Below, piece by piece: positions 7,835 through 16,150 of a stretch of DNA of 26,286 bases. The stretch covers positions 1-26,286 of the forward strand of contig CAZQEC010000012.1 in the NCBI GenBank assembly GCA_964591565.1. The letters are read 5' to 3'. The number at the start of each line of letters is the position of its first letter. Position 1 is the stretch's first letter. Below the pieces are notes generated by a model, which was given only the letters and a program-made list of their open reading frames with translations, was not told where the DNA came from and did no database searches. A program made the position numbers and the translations under genes. This stretch comes from CAZQEC01 sp964591565 (GTDB taxonomy: Bacteria > Patescibacteriota > UBA1384 > CAJBMM01).

Positions 7835-10800
7835 CTAGGTCGATCGTCGAATGAGGCGATGATGCACTTTTGTGCGCAAAAAGTCAATCCACACGTACAA
7901 AACTGGAATAATGACCAGTGAAAGGAACCCAGAAACGCCAATGCCAGCAATAATGACCACCGAAAGACCGCGCCAAAAATCGGATTCAATGGCGAGCGGC
8001 AGAAGCCCGCCCAACGCCACTAATTTCGTCAGTAATATGGGGCGAAAACGCACACCAGAGGCGCGAATAATGGCTTCCCCAGCCCCTAGACCTTCTTCTC
8101 GACGTAATTGATTGGCGTAATCAATCAGAAATATGGCCACATTTTCCACAATGCCAACCAAAATTGTCACACCCAATAACTCGAGAAAGCCAAGATCGCT
8201 CTTGGTTAGATATAACGCTGGAAACACCCCAATAAACGCCATTGGAATAGTAAATAGCATAATAAACGGTTGCGAAAACGACTTAAACTGCAACACTAGC
8301 ACCAAGTAGGTGAGTAATATGGCGATCACCAAAGCAATACCCAGCTCACGAAACGATCGCGCAATTTCTTCGAATTCACCTCTATTTTGTCGGCTCTCAA
8401 GCCCCAGTTCTTTAATCTTGGCAGAAGTCATATACTGATCTAATTTCTGCTGCACCGCAATCGTGTTCTTCTGATCATCTAGGCGCGCTTTGACGTTAAC
8501 AAAACGTAGTCCGTTAAACCTCTGCACTGCGTTTGGCACATTGGCAAGTGCAACGTTTGCCACATCACCAACTTTGATTATTAACCCAGCGCGATTGACC
8601 AGTGGCAACTGTTTGATATTTTCAATATTAGCTGGTTTTTCGGCGTTAATTACGACCACGTCCATCGCCTCACCATCACTATTTTCATATTTTGTCACCT
8701 TGGTTTCGTCCAAAACACCTCTCAACTGTTGCCCAATTTCCGCACTAGACAAGCCAAATTTTTGCACCAAGTCCCGATTCAGCAAAAGGCGCATTTCCGG
8801 CACCGCTTGCTCCGAAAAACCGTCGTCAACTTTCACCACATGATCCAGCTTGGATAAATACGCACCAATGTCTTTTGCCGCACTCGCCAACGTATCAAAT
8901 TTATCACTGTAAAGTTGGGTTTGAATCTGGTAGTCACTCTCTGGCGGTCCCACACCGGCTTCGATCACTGAAACTTCCGAAAATCCGTTAATGTTTTGGG
9001 TGTCTTCGCGTATTTTTTTCAGCACCGCTTTGCTTTTATCACCAGTGCCCGCGCGTTCAGATTTCGGCTTCAACTCAACCCACACAATCATTTGCCCATC
9101 GTCTTGAGTTTGATAATAATAATGCTTTATTTGGGCAGTACTATTTAAAACATGCTCGAGCGACTTGGTCGCATTATCTTTATCCCCGTAGCCAAGTCCC
9201 TTGTTTAGCGTCACGGTGATACTCAAGTTTTGGTTATCTTCAGGCGTAGCAAATTGGACTATATTTATTTTACCCGTTGCCACTAATGAAACTGCCGCAC
9301 CAACCAGCATGAAAGAAATCAGCAGTGCGCCAATTTGACGTAGTCGGTTCGCAAGGACCCAAGCATTCAGTTTCATCACAAAATTCGCGGCTCGCGACAG
9401 ATCGGTGTGTTCAGAATCGGCTTGCACATCTTGTTTCGACTTCGGCAAAATGTATTTGGCTAACATGGGCAAAATGGCGATCGGTACCAAGTATGATGCT
9501 ACAAGTGCCGGGATTACGGTGAGCGGAATGTATTTAATAATTTGTCCAAAAATGCCAGAAACTACCCCGAATGGCACAAAAACGATAAACGACGTAAGTA
9601 CCGCCATAAACAACGCTGCCCCGTAGCGACGTCCAGATTCAAGAGTGGCATCGCGGGCACTTAAATTGAGATCACGGTAGCGTTGAATTGCTTCAACCAT
9701 CACTACTGCCGGATCAACCACCAATCCAAGCACCAAAATGAGCGAAAACAGCACGATTGTGTTGAGTTGCACACCTAAAAACAATAATGACATAAACGTC
9801 ACGCCGAGCGAAAGTGGCAGTGAAAGTGCGGCAAGCAAGGCGGCGCGCCAGTTCACAAATAGCAACATACTCAAAAATAGCAACTGCAATCCACCAAGTA
9901 AGTAAAGATTTTTCTTCGCCCCAAATGCGCCCTCATTAATTTCAGTCACTTGAGCTTTGGTTGAATCTGCCTGATCTTGCAGTGCAATAATTTCCGTTTT
10001 TTGATTTATAGTGCCCGATGTTTTGGCTTTATTTAATTGTTCGTCAATTAATGACTTAGTCGAAATAACATCGGCGGTTTTTAAAATTTGCACATTGACT
10101 AAAACACCCGAGCGACTAACTAATTTGCCGTCTTTGACATAGCCAAATCGTTCTATGGCGCTTTCTTCACTTAGATTTATAGATACCGTCGCCACATCTT
10201 TGACTAAAATTGGCGCACGGGATATGGCATTGCTGGCCACAACCAAATTACGAATATCGTCTAAACTGGAAAAACTGCCAACCGATGTGACCGCACTTTT
10301 CTTATTGTCTATGGTTAAATTGCCGACCGGAAAGTTGACGTTTGCTGAAGCAATTACACCGTTCAGCGTAGTTAAAGCAACATTGTTTCGTGTCATATCT
10401 GAAGTGCGAAACGCCACATTCACACGCTCGGCACGATCAATGGCCAGTTTGGCCGATTTGACCCCAGATACACTAGATAATTCATTTGCTACGACGCTGG
10501 CTTGTTTTCTTAAATCATTAATTGAACCATCGCCCGTAATTCCCAAAGTATACGAAGGTCCAAATGTATCAAATGAGTTCACCTTGGGCACTTCAACTTC
10601 TTTTGGTAAACTAGCCTGCGCCGACTGCACCAATCTTTGGGCATCTTGAACGCTTTTGTCTAAATCGGCATCATCTGAAAGCGTAATGGCGATGTTGGAA
10701 AAACTGTTTTGCGAAATTGACGAAAACTCTTTGAGGTTTTTGATATCTTTAATAGCCGATTCTAATTCAGCGGTCACCTTTTTTTCAACTTCACTAGCCG

Positions 10801-10990
10801 AAGCACCGGGATAGACGGTTTGAATAAAAATGAATTTCGGTGAAATAGTCGGAAATCCTTCGCGACGCAGGGACAGCAAACTGAAAGTGCCACCAACAAT
10901 AATGGCTAACATTAGCAACCACACTAAGCGCGTATTATCGGCAAAAAAACGCACCAATTTGGCGTTCCAGTCGTAATGCACATTTTTCAC
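7835..10990 (-). CDS. RND-superfamily transporter (AcrB/HAE-like)
   Basis: A 1051-residue RND transporter with the two-fold layout: membrane segment 1 (about 17-37), a large extracytoplasmic loop, a bundle of segments, segment 7, a second large loop, and a final bundle ending near 1040. Recognisable family stretches are FIFIQTVYPGASASEVE near the N-terminus and SGVRFRPILLTKLVALGG in the last bundle. In AcrB the proton relay uses two adjacent Asp in TM4 and a Lys in TM10. Here TM4 reads GLVVDPAVVMVE (Asp426 kept, Pro427 replacing the second Asp) and TM10 reads GIVENVAIFLID (Asn950 at the Lys position, preceded by Glu949). No adaptor or TolC gene is in the window. The start is GTG at 10990 with AAGGAG four bases before it. 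The substrate is unknown. Confidence 0.93.
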   Translation of the reverse strand: MKNVHYDWNAKLVRFFADNTRLVWLLMLAIIVGGTFSLLSLRREGFPTISPKFIFIQTVYPGASASEVEKKVTAELESAIKDIKNLKEFSSISQNSFSNIAITLSDDADLDKSVQDAQRLVQSAQASLPKEVEVPKVNSFDTFGPSYTLGITGDGSINDLRKQASVVANELSSVSGVKSAKLAIDRAERVNVAFRTSDMTRNNVALTTLNGVIASANVNFPVGNLTIDNKKSAVTSVGSFSSLDDIRNLVVASNAISRAPILVKDVATVSINLSEESAIERFGYVKDGKLVSRSGVLVNVQILKTADVISTKSLIDEQLNKAKTSGTINQKTEIIALQDQADSTKAQVTEINEGAFGAKKNLYLLGGLQLLFLSMLLFVNWRAALLAALSLPLSLGVTFMSLLFLGVQLNTIVLFSLILVLGLVVDPAVVMVEAIQRYRDLNLSARDATLESGRRYGAALFMAVLTSFIVFVPFGVVSGIFGQIIKYIPLTVIPALVASYLVPIAILPMLAKYILPKSKQDVQADSEHTDLSRAANFVMKLNAWVLANRLRQIGALLISFMLVGAAVSLVATGKINIVQFATPEDNQNLSITVTLNKGLGYGDKDNATKSLEHVLNSTAQIKHYYYQTQDDGQMIVWVELKPKSERAGTGDKSKAVLKKIREDTQNINGFSEVSVIEAGVGPPESDYQIQTQLYSDKFDTLASAAKDIGAYLSKLDHVVKVDDGFSEQAVPEMRLLLNRDLVQKFGLSSAEIGQQLRGVLDETKVTKYENSDGEAMDVVVINAEKPANIENIKQLPLVNRAGLIIKVGDVANVALANVPNAVQRFNGLRFVNVKARLDDQKNTIAVQQKLDQYMTSAKIKELGLESRQNRGEFEEIARSFRELGIALVIAILLTYLVLVLQFKSFSQPFIMLFTIPMAFIGVFPALYLTKSDLGFLELLGVTILVGIVENVAIFLIDYANQLRREEGLGAGEAIIRASGVRFRPILLTKLVALGGLLPLAIESDFWRGLSVVIIAGIGVSGFLSLVIIPVLYVWIDFLRTKVHHRLIRRST

Positions 10991-11014
10991 AACACTCCTT
11001 ATTTTCCCAGAATC

Positions 11015-11043
11015 AGTCTACACAAAGAAACTGTTTCCCACAA
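11015..11043 (-). promoter_or_regulatory. Weak candidate promoter of the RND transporter
   Basis: On the minus strand TTGTGG (11038-11043) and TAGACT (11015-11020) are 17 bases apart, about 25 bases before the GTG start. The matches are partial. Confidence 0.3.
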
Positions 11044-11047
11044 TACC

Positions 11048-11189
11048 ATTCGTTATTCGGGCTTCGTCATTGCTTCATCTTGTTTCGAATTTAAACATTC
11101 GGATTTCGCCCGTTCGACTATGTTCAAGGAGACCTAATCTTGTCGAAAGTCGGATTTCATTTAGTATTCGTCATTCGGGCTTCGTCATT
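11048..11189. repeat. Direct repeat pair in the spacer between the RND and bPH2 genes
   Basis: A 24-base unit at 11048-11071 recurs at 11166-11189 with one mismatch; its core is TTCGGGCTTCGTCATT. The bases between are variations on TTCG-containing words. No gene is visible in 10991-11195. Confidence 0.7.
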
Positions 11190-11195
11190 TTTTTA

Positions 11196-11699
11196 TCATT
11201 TATCGCTTCCCGCCACATTAGTGCGGGCCGAGCGAATGAGATCGACAATTTTATTTGGATCGGCGGTACCCGGCAAAAACAGCGGTGACTCTGATGTTTC
11301 ACTCTCAACTACTACCGTGCCAAAATTGAACATACGTCCCATTATGCCAATGCGACTTTCGACCCGCGACAGATCGTGCAAGCTCATATAGGTTTTGTTT
11401 TTGGTCACAAATCCAGTAATTTTTTCAATTGTACTCGAGGTCAAAATGTACTCAGTGTTGACCCAATCTAAATAAACTATCAGTCCGGCCACCACGAACC
11501 CAAACATAATGATGACGTAAATACCAACCTGAAACAGTGGTGGGATAGATTGAGCTGGAGTGACGAGCAAAAGCATTATCACCAAAAGCAAGGCCCCAAG
11601 GCCGACAAAAATCATTGGTCCAATAATAAACCACTCACTTTTGCGCACTCGAAAAATGATCATCGGATCGTCGGAATGTGGCAGTACGTCGTGGCTCAT
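11196..11699 (-). CDS. bPH2-domain membrane protein (YdbS-like)
   Basis: A 167-residue protein with two membrane segments (about 27-49 and 57-79) followed by a bacterial PH-like domain (bPH2/YdbS family) beginning WVNTEYILTSSTIEKITGF and including SLHDLSRVESRIGIMGRMFNFGTVVVES. These domains are small beta barrels of unclear biochemical role on the cytoplasmic side. I place the start at ATG 11699: the extra upstream frame runs through repetitive spacer. No ribosome binding site is visible, and TACAAT lies six bases before the ATG, suggesting a leaderless message. The divergent neighbour at 11862-12380 is a paralogue with the same architecture. Confidence 0.82.
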   Translation of the reverse strand: MSHDVLPHSDDPMIIFRVRKSEWFIIGPMIFVGLGALLLVIMLLLVTPAQSIPPLFQVGIYVIIMFGFVVAGLIVYLDWVNTEYILTSSTIEKITGFVTKNKTYMSLHDLSRVESRIGIMGRMFNFGTVVVESETSESPLFLPGTADPNKIVDLIRSARTNVAGSDK

Positions 11700-11734
11700 A
11701 CCATTATTGTACCTTATTTTAGGTGATAGCTGGT

Positions 11735-11830
11735 AGTGGGTATTTGGTAGTTTTTGACTAATCATCTAATAAGCTAATCACCTAATCAGCTATTCCATCC
11801 TCCATCGTCCATCCTCCGATATTCCCTTGC
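11735..11830. repeat. Degenerate short-word repeat between the two bPH2 genes
   Basis: The spacer is built of reiterated words: variations on CTAATCA/CTAATAAG (about 11757-11790) and CCATCCTCCATCGTCCATCC (about 11795-11817). Similar stretches built from other words occupy several other spacers here. Confidence 0.5.
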
Positions 11831-11861
11831 GTCAACGCCAAAAAAATACGATTATGTATAT

Positions 11862-12380
11862 ATGCCACCCAACCCCACTTTCATTACCACCACTCGCGCC
11901 ACCGCTGTGCCAATGTTGGCATCGGAGACTTTGATATTCAAAACCCGCCGCAGTGTGCTATTTTTAATTCTGCCGATATTTTTCGTTTCGGCTGTTGGTG
12001 TAGTGTTGGCGATCGTTTTTAATCAAATCTCACTTTCAGGTCAAATTTTGCTTTTTATGCGCCTCGGTATAATTGTGGCTATTTTGTTTGTGGACTTAAT
12101 AATTGTGCTCGATTGGCTGACCACCCAATATACTTTAACCTCCAGGCGAGTACAGTTTAGTTTTGGCATTATTGGTCAACAAGTTAAAACCATTTCTTTA
12201 GAGCAAGTGACCAGTGCTGATACCCAATTTGGCATTTTTGCCCGCCTGTTTGGCTACGGCACGATTATGATAGTGGCGGCAAATATTAACAGCCAAATAT
12301 TCTTCAAGGGCATTAGCGCGCCCAAAGATAAGTTGGATCTAATCAATGCGGCTGTCATCGCCGCCCAAAGCGACAACTAA
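11862..12380 (+). CDS. bPH2-domain membrane protein, paralogue of the 11196-11699 product
   Basis: A 172-residue protein with two membrane segments (about 31-53 and 65-86) and a C-terminal bPH2 domain (WLTTQYTLTSRRVQFSFGII, ISLEQVTSADTQFGIFARLF). It is divergent from its paralogue, whose matching segments are WVNTEYILTS and FNFGTVVV; here they are WLTTQYTLTS and FGYGTIMI. The ATG at 11862 has no ribosome binding site and is preceded by an AT-rich stretch resembling a -10 region, so it may be leaderless. The two may form a heteromeric pair, but that is inference. Downstream lies copy 2 of the hairpin element. Confidence 0.83.
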   Translation: MPPNPTFITTTRATAVPMLASETLIFKTRRSVLFLILPIFFVSAVGVVLAIVFNQISLSGQILLFMRLGIIVAILFVDLIIVLDWLTTQYTLTSRRVQFSFGIIGQQVKTISLEQVTSADTQFGIFARLFGYGTIMIVAANINSQIFFKGISAPKDKLDLINAAVIAAQSDN

Positions 12381-12421
12381 CGTATTCACTGTGACTCTTG
12401 CCTTATCTTGATCCTTCCGAG

Positions 12422-12512
12422 TAATCTTTCTTAGCGTGGCTAGGCTTAAGGTTTGTTAAGGGGTAGGGGGCGCTATCTTAGGCGAGCCCCTTGCCCCTTA
12501 ACTAAAATAAAT
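12422..12512. repeat. Hairpin repeat element, copy 2
   Basis: The element starts with TAATCTTTCTTAGCGTGGC and contains a 16-bp inverted repeat: TTAAGGGGTAGGGGGC (12456-12471) pairs with 12486-12501 with two G-U pairs in the plus-strand RNA. The loop is 14 bases. An A-rich tail follows, so it is not a standard terminator on either strand. Confidence 0.8.
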
Positions 12513-12522
12513 TTGACATGCG

Positions 12523-12550
12523 AAAAGGTCGGGCAAAACATCACCCGACC
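12523..12550 (-). terminator. Terminator of the small membrane protein gene
   Basis: On the minus strand the perfect stem GGTCGGG/CCCGACC (12527-12550, 10-base loop) is followed directly by TTTT. It lies 35 bases after the stop of the gene at 12586-12837. Confidence 0.7.
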
Positions 12551-12585
12551 CTTCGAATCACCATCATCGCCTACAGCCGTGGCTG

Positions 12586-12837
12586 CTAAAAACGTTGCCG
12601 CCACGATATCCTCCCGCAAGCGTGAATCACATGCGACAGAGGCGTGCCCAACCAAGTGCGAAAAAATCGCCGCACGTTGGTGAAGAATGATCGCCTTCGC
12701 CATCGAAAGCGGAGCGAGCGTAAAAACGCGTAAGCCCCGCATACAAACAGCCCTCCAGCGATATAGAGCAAAAGACTGTATGGCGACGTTTCGTAGTCGC
12801 CTAAAATGCCATCGCCGGTATTGAAAAACCACTGCAT
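12586..12837 (-). CDS. Small single-pass membrane protein, unknown function
   Basis: An 83-residue protein with one membrane segment (about 18-40, SPYSLLLYIAGGLFVCGAYA) followed by an Arg-rich, aromatic C-terminal half (RFRWRRRSFF), expected to be cytoplasmic by the positive-inside rule. The ATG at 12837 is favoured over one seven codons upstream because GGAGGAG (12845-12851) lies seven bases before it. An overlapping minus-strand frame (12473-12832) is longer but has no such site and runs through the terminator and repeat. A consensus promoter and a terminator frame the gene as a single-gene transcript. I recognise no family. Confidence 0.7.
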   Translation of the reverse strand: MQWFFNTGDGILGDYETSPYSLLLYIAGGLFVCGAYAFLRSLRFRWRRRSFFTNVRRFFRTWLGTPLSHVIHACGRISWRQRF

Positions 12838-12840
12838 GAC

Positions 12841-12864
12841 ACGTCTCCTCCCTGCCACCCGAAG
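12841..12864 (-). promoter_or_regulatory. Leader hairpin and ribosome binding site of the small membrane protein
   Basis: In the minus-strand leader, GCCAC-TTCGG-GTGGC forms a short stem-loop directly before AGGGAGGAG and the ATG at 12837. It could affect message stability or ribosome access. Confidence 0.4.
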
Positions 12865-12929
12865 TGGCCGAGAAAGAATACGACAGTTACGGCCCGATAG
12901 TTATTAAGATTGCGCCCCGATATACATTT

Positions 12930-12958
12930 ATTATATATTATTAGTACATACATGTCAA
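12930..12958 (-). promoter_or_regulatory. Perfect-consensus promoter of the small membrane protein gene
   Basis: On the minus strand TTGACA (12953-12958) and TATAAT (12930-12935) are separated by exactly 17 bases, a perfect match to the sigma-70-type consensus and the best in this window. The predicted start near 12923 leaves a leader of about 86 bases. Confidence 0.85.
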
Positions 12959-13062
12959 TAGTTCGACTGGCTCACCATTTTCAATAGTTCGGCAGGCTTC
13001 GGCCGTGAGCTTAAGCCGAATCGGCTCACCATTGACCATAAGCTTAAGTCGAATTGGTCAAC
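12953..13062. repeat. Palindrome-rich intergenic repeat cluster
   Basis: TCAATAGTTCG occurs at 12956 and 12981, and a 21-base unit starting AGCTTAAG at 13008-13028 recurs at 13041-13061 with several changes. Nested inverted repeats include GTGAGC/GCTCAC (13005-13029), AGCCGA/TCGGCT (13014-13026) and TTGACC/GGTCAA (13032-13061). It follows the RNase J gene and could also end its transcript. Its first bases supply the -35 box of the promoter at 12930-12958. Confidence 0.6.
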
Positions 13063-13071
13063 AGGTGTTAA

Positions 13072-15138
13072 TCAAACCTCTATCACCACCGGCACCACCA
13101 TTGGGCGGCGCTGAGTTTTCTGATACAGAAACTCGCCCATATTTTCGCGAATGTCGTTTTTGAAGTAGTTTGGATCGAAATTTCGCGCGTCGGTGTGACG
13201 GGCAAAATGCTTTTTAATTTCCGCCCGTGCGGCGTGCACCAAATCTTCGTGTTCACGCATATAAATAAAGCCGCGAGATATAATATCGGGTGATGATACC
13301 ATTTTGCCGGTGGTGTGATCTATGGTTACAATCACCACAAAAATGCCTTCTTCAGCCATCACTCGCCGATCGCGTAGCACAATGTTACCCACGTCACCGA
13401 TGCCCAAACCATCTACCATGACGTAGCTAGCTGGCACTTTTTCGTCGGTCACCCTGCCAACCCCGTCCACGAACTCAATCACCTGCCCATTGTCGCCGAT
13501 TAAGACGTTTTCGCCCGGCATCCCTAAACTTTGGGCCATTTGACCGTGCATGACCAAACGATGACGCTGTCCGTGCAAAGGAATTAAATGTTTTGGTTGC
13601 ACCAAACTAAACAACAGTTTTAGGTCTTCTTGATAAGCATGCCCAGACGAGTAAATATCCATCGTTTTATTATAAATAACTTTGGCGCCTTGGCGCAGTA
13701 AGTTATCCATGACCCCCGAAACCGATCTTTCATTGCCCGGAATCGGGGCGGCGGCTAGAACAATAGTGTCGCCGCGTTTAACTCGAATTTGCCGATGTTC
13801 GCCAGTCGAGATGCGATGTAAGCCCGACATTTCCTCGCCTTGAGCTCCGGTTGAAATAATACAGACCTTGTCGTCGGGATATTTGCCCACATCACGAATT
13901 TCAATTAGCGTATTTGGCGGCATTTTAATGGCCTCAATAGATACCGCCGCCTCGACGTTATTAATCATACTGCGCCCAACTAACGCCACTTTACGCCCGG
14001 TGTGTTGTGAAGCGTTCAGTATTTGTTGAATACGCGAAATGAGCGAGGCAAACATAGCCACAATAATACGGCCTTGCGAATGTGTTTCAAAAATTTCAAT
14101 CAGGTTTTTTTCAATTTCACGTTCCGAAATAGAGTGTCCTTGCCGATCAATGTTGGTTGATTCGGAAAAAAGCGCCAACGGCTGTTCGGCCGACAGTTGG
14201 GCAATGCGACGCAGGTCAGTCGGGCGGCCGTCAGCTGGAGTGTGATCTAGCTTCCAGTCGGTGCAATACAACATTAGCCCTTCAGGAGTGTAAATGGCCA
14301 ACCCCATACAATCGGGAATAGAATGAGCCAAGCGAAACGTTTCCACCTTAAACACCCCAAACTGTAAAACATCCACACCAATTTTAATCACGTTCACCGG
14401 CACTTTGCCGAGCAAACTAAACTCTTCCAGTCGTTTTTCAACCAATTTGGCGGTTAGGGGTGAGGTATAAATCGGCGGAAAGCCAATTTTGCCAATCAGA
14501 TAAGGCACCGCGCCAATATGATCCAAGTGTCCATGGGTAATGACTACCCCGCGAATGCGATCTTTTTTATCTTCTAAATACGCCACATCAGGAATGACGT
14601 AATCAATGCCAAGCATGGCTTCATCGGGAAACATAAAGCCCATATCTACCACCAAAATGTCGTTGCCGTACTCAAACACGGTCATATTTTTACCAATTTC
14701 CTCAACTCCACCGAGCGGAATGACGCGCAATTTCGGTTTGGCAGATTGGGATGATTGCGGAGCGGTGCTTAAAGTTTCGGTCGGTCGTGAAACAGATTTT
14801 CCGGTAAAAAATTGGTCAATTGTTTTTGGCGCATATCGTCTTTGGCGAGGAGTGCCAGACGCTGGCCGACGCATATGACGCGGCGCGGACCCCGGCGCGC
14901 GATCGGGAGACGACAATCCGGGTGATTGTGTAGTTTGGGTAGATGGTGTAATGACAGGTCGTTCAGGGGCTCGGTACTCCGACACATTTTGACGGGTATT
15001 ATGATTAACAAAAGCCGTCACTGGTTTTGGCATCTGCCCATTGCCTCCCCCAGAGCTATTCGGGGTGACGATTGGGGTCGATTGTGAAACTGTATTTGAA
15101 GTCGATTGATCCGCCGTGTTATTTTTTGTTTCTTCCAT
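13072..15138 (-). CDS. rnj: Ribonuclease J
   Basis: RNase J is a metallo-beta-lactamase/beta-CASP nuclease with 5'-3' exo- and endonuclease activity, central to mRNA decay and rRNA maturation in bacteria lacking RNase E. The protein has a disordered N-terminal extension of about 130 residues rich in Thr, Ser, Pro, Gln and Arg, then the catalytic domain beginning RVIPLGGVEEIGKNMTVFEY. It carries the metal motif HGHLDHIGA (about residue 200), the STNIDRQGHSISE segment and GRIIVAMFASLISRIQQI of the beta-CASP domain. The C-terminal domain ends near RRPMVVPVVIEV. I choose ATG 15138 (688 residues), since the frame further upstream is repetitive spacer. AAAGGA lies about 13 bases before it, farther than usual. 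Confidence 0.95.
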   Translation of the reverse strand: MEETKNNTADQSTSNTVSQSTPIVTPNSSGGGNGQMPKPVTAFVNHNTRQNVSEYRAPERPVITPSTQTTQSPGLSSPDRAPGSAPRHMRRPASGTPRQRRYAPKTIDQFFTGKSVSRPTETLSTAPQSSQSAKPKLRVIPLGGVEEIGKNMTVFEYGNDILVVDMGFMFPDEAMLGIDYVIPDVAYLEDKKDRIRGVVITHGHLDHIGAVPYLIGKIGFPPIYTSPLTAKLVEKRLEEFSLLGKVPVNVIKIGVDVLQFGVFKVETFRLAHSIPDCMGLAIYTPEGLMLYCTDWKLDHTPADGRPTDLRRIAQLSAEQPLALFSESTNIDRQGHSISEREIEKNLIEIFETHSQGRIIVAMFASLISRIQQILNASQHTGRKVALVGRSMINNVEAAVSIEAIKMPPNTLIEIRDVGKYPDDKVCIISTGAQGEEMSGLHRISTGEHRQIRVKRGDTIVLAAAPIPGNERSVSGVMDNLLRQGAKVIYNKTMDIYSSGHAYQEDLKLLFSLVQPKHLIPLHGQRHRLVMHGQMAQSLGMPGENVLIGDNGQVIEFVDGVGRVTDEKVPASYVMVDGLGIGDVGNIVLRDRRVMAEEGIFVVIVTIDHTTGKMVSSPDIISRGFIYMREHEDLVHAARAEIKKHFARHTDARNFDPNYFKNDIRENMGEFLYQKTQRRPMVVPVVIEV

Positions 15139-15204
15139 AATATTTTGGTTTTCCTTTCTTGTATTTAGTTCGTAGTTAGTAGTGAGTAGTGGAGCGGGGT
15201 TCAT

Positions 15205-15309
15205 CGTATAACGTATAAGGTATTAGGTATCATGCAAGAGAAAATGCGCCAGGCGACAATCTCTTATCTTATACCCCTGATACCTGATACATCATACCTG
15301 ATACCTAAT
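15205..15309. repeat. Short-word repeat with long-range inverted arms upstream of RNase J
   Basis: ATTAGGTATCA (15222-15232) is exactly inverted at 15299-15309, and GTATAAG (15213-15219) at 15268-15274. The 3' part reiterates TGATACCTGATAC-type words. The region lies between the udg and rnj genes and carries no gene. Confidence 0.6.
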
Positions 15310-15322
15310 TTTGATATTTCCT

Positions 15323-15952
15323 CTAAAGCATTGGTATTTGTTTATTAGTCGTAGATGTTTCCACCGGTTTTGCTGATTGCTTGATCTGCTCCAAAATGAT
15401 CGGAATACGCTTAAAATCGTCCACTAAGGTTTGTCGCAAAGACCCGTTATGTAAAGCGGCGGCGGGGTGATAAAGCGGTAAAATACGACGCTCTCCCCGT
15501 TTTTGCACCTGACCGTGCACCGCCGATATTTTTAATCCCGGCAAAAAATAATTAAGTGAATGGCGCCCCAAACAAACAATTAATTTCGGCTTAATTAACT
15601 CAAGCTGGGCTTCCAAATAAAAATGACAGGCCCATTTTTCGTCCTCTTCGGGATCGCGATTTTCCGGCGGGCGGCATTTTACTATATTGGTAATGAATAC
15701 ATCGGATCTTGATAACTGAATGCTCGCCAACATATCATCCAAAAAATGACCTGAGTTACCCACAAATGGCTTTCCCTGTTGATCTTCATTAAACCCGGGC
15801 GCTTCCCCCACAAACACAATTACAGCCCGTTCATTGCCCTCACCCGGCACACCTTGAATACGGGTTTTACCGAGTCCACAACAACACTCTTTTTTAATTT
15901 GATCCGCAATGGCGTTCAGTGACGATTTATCAATTTGAGTTTCATTGGTCAT
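15323..15952 (-). CDS. Family 4 uracil-DNA glycosylase (iron-sulfur type)
   Basis: This enzyme removes uracil from DNA and starts base-excision repair. The 209-residue protein shows motif GEAPGFNEDQQGKPFVG (from residue 49), the segment ITNIVKCRPPENRDP, LIVCLGRHS, and the late LPLYHPAAAL. Family 4 enzymes hold a 4Fe-4S cluster with four cysteines. Cys93 and Cys109 fit the two central ligands. The N-terminal pair, usually C-x-x-C-x-L, is here a Cys23-Cys24-Cys25 run before GL, so the first ligand cannot be assigned with the standard spacing. The ATG at 15952 has no clear ribosome binding site. The C-terminal 20 residues look disordered. It reads leftward toward rnj, separated from it by a repeat-filled spacer. 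Confidence 0.92.
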   Translation of the reverse strand: MTNETQIDKSSLNAIADQIKKECCCGLGKTRIQGVPGEGNERAVIVFVGEAPGFNEDQQGKPFVGNSGHFLDDMLASIQLSRSDVFITNIVKCRPPENRDPEEDEKWACHFYLEAQLELIKPKLIVCLGRHSLNYFLPGLKISAVHGQVQKRGERRILPLYHPAAALHNGSLRQTLVDDFKRIPIILEQIKQSAKPVETSTTNKQIPML

Positions 15953-16014
15953 GCAACTACAATACAGCCTCGAAAAGAGACTGATCCTACAACGTTAATA
16001 AGGGATTCGTGACA

Positions 16015-16043
16015 CATATATTTAAATAAAAATGAGAGCTCAA
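16015..16043 (-). promoter_or_regulatory. Candidate promoter of the uracil-DNA glycosylase gene
   Basis: On the minus strand TTGAGC (16038-16043) and TATATG (16015-16020) are 17 bases apart in an AT-rich stretch, giving a leader of about 55 bases. The matches are partial. Confidence 0.4.
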
Positions 16044-16150
16044 CGATCTACTTCATTTACAAGCGTAGCAGGTTAACTCTTGGCTGTCAATGGTTCGACT
16101 TATATATACGGAAAACGGAGAGCAGAAAACAGAACCTTATTAATTCTTTC

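Noticed and set aside
11070..11391. Plus-strand frames overlapping the bPH2 gene
   Set aside because: They combine spacer repeat with the antisense of the bPH2 gene and have no initiation signals.
12456..12501. Repeat copy 2 as a terminator for the 11862-12380 gene
   Set aside because: The stem is strong, but it is followed by A-rich sequence rather than a T-run. It is better explained as a repeat family member.
12473..12832. Minus-strand frame of 119 codons overlapping the small membrane protein gene
   Set aside because: It lacks a ribosome binding site and extends through a terminator hairpin and repeat copy 2. The alternative frame has strong signals.
12953..13062. CRISPR-like array
   Set aside because: The repeats are few, unequal and palindromic, without regular spacers, and no cas gene is present.
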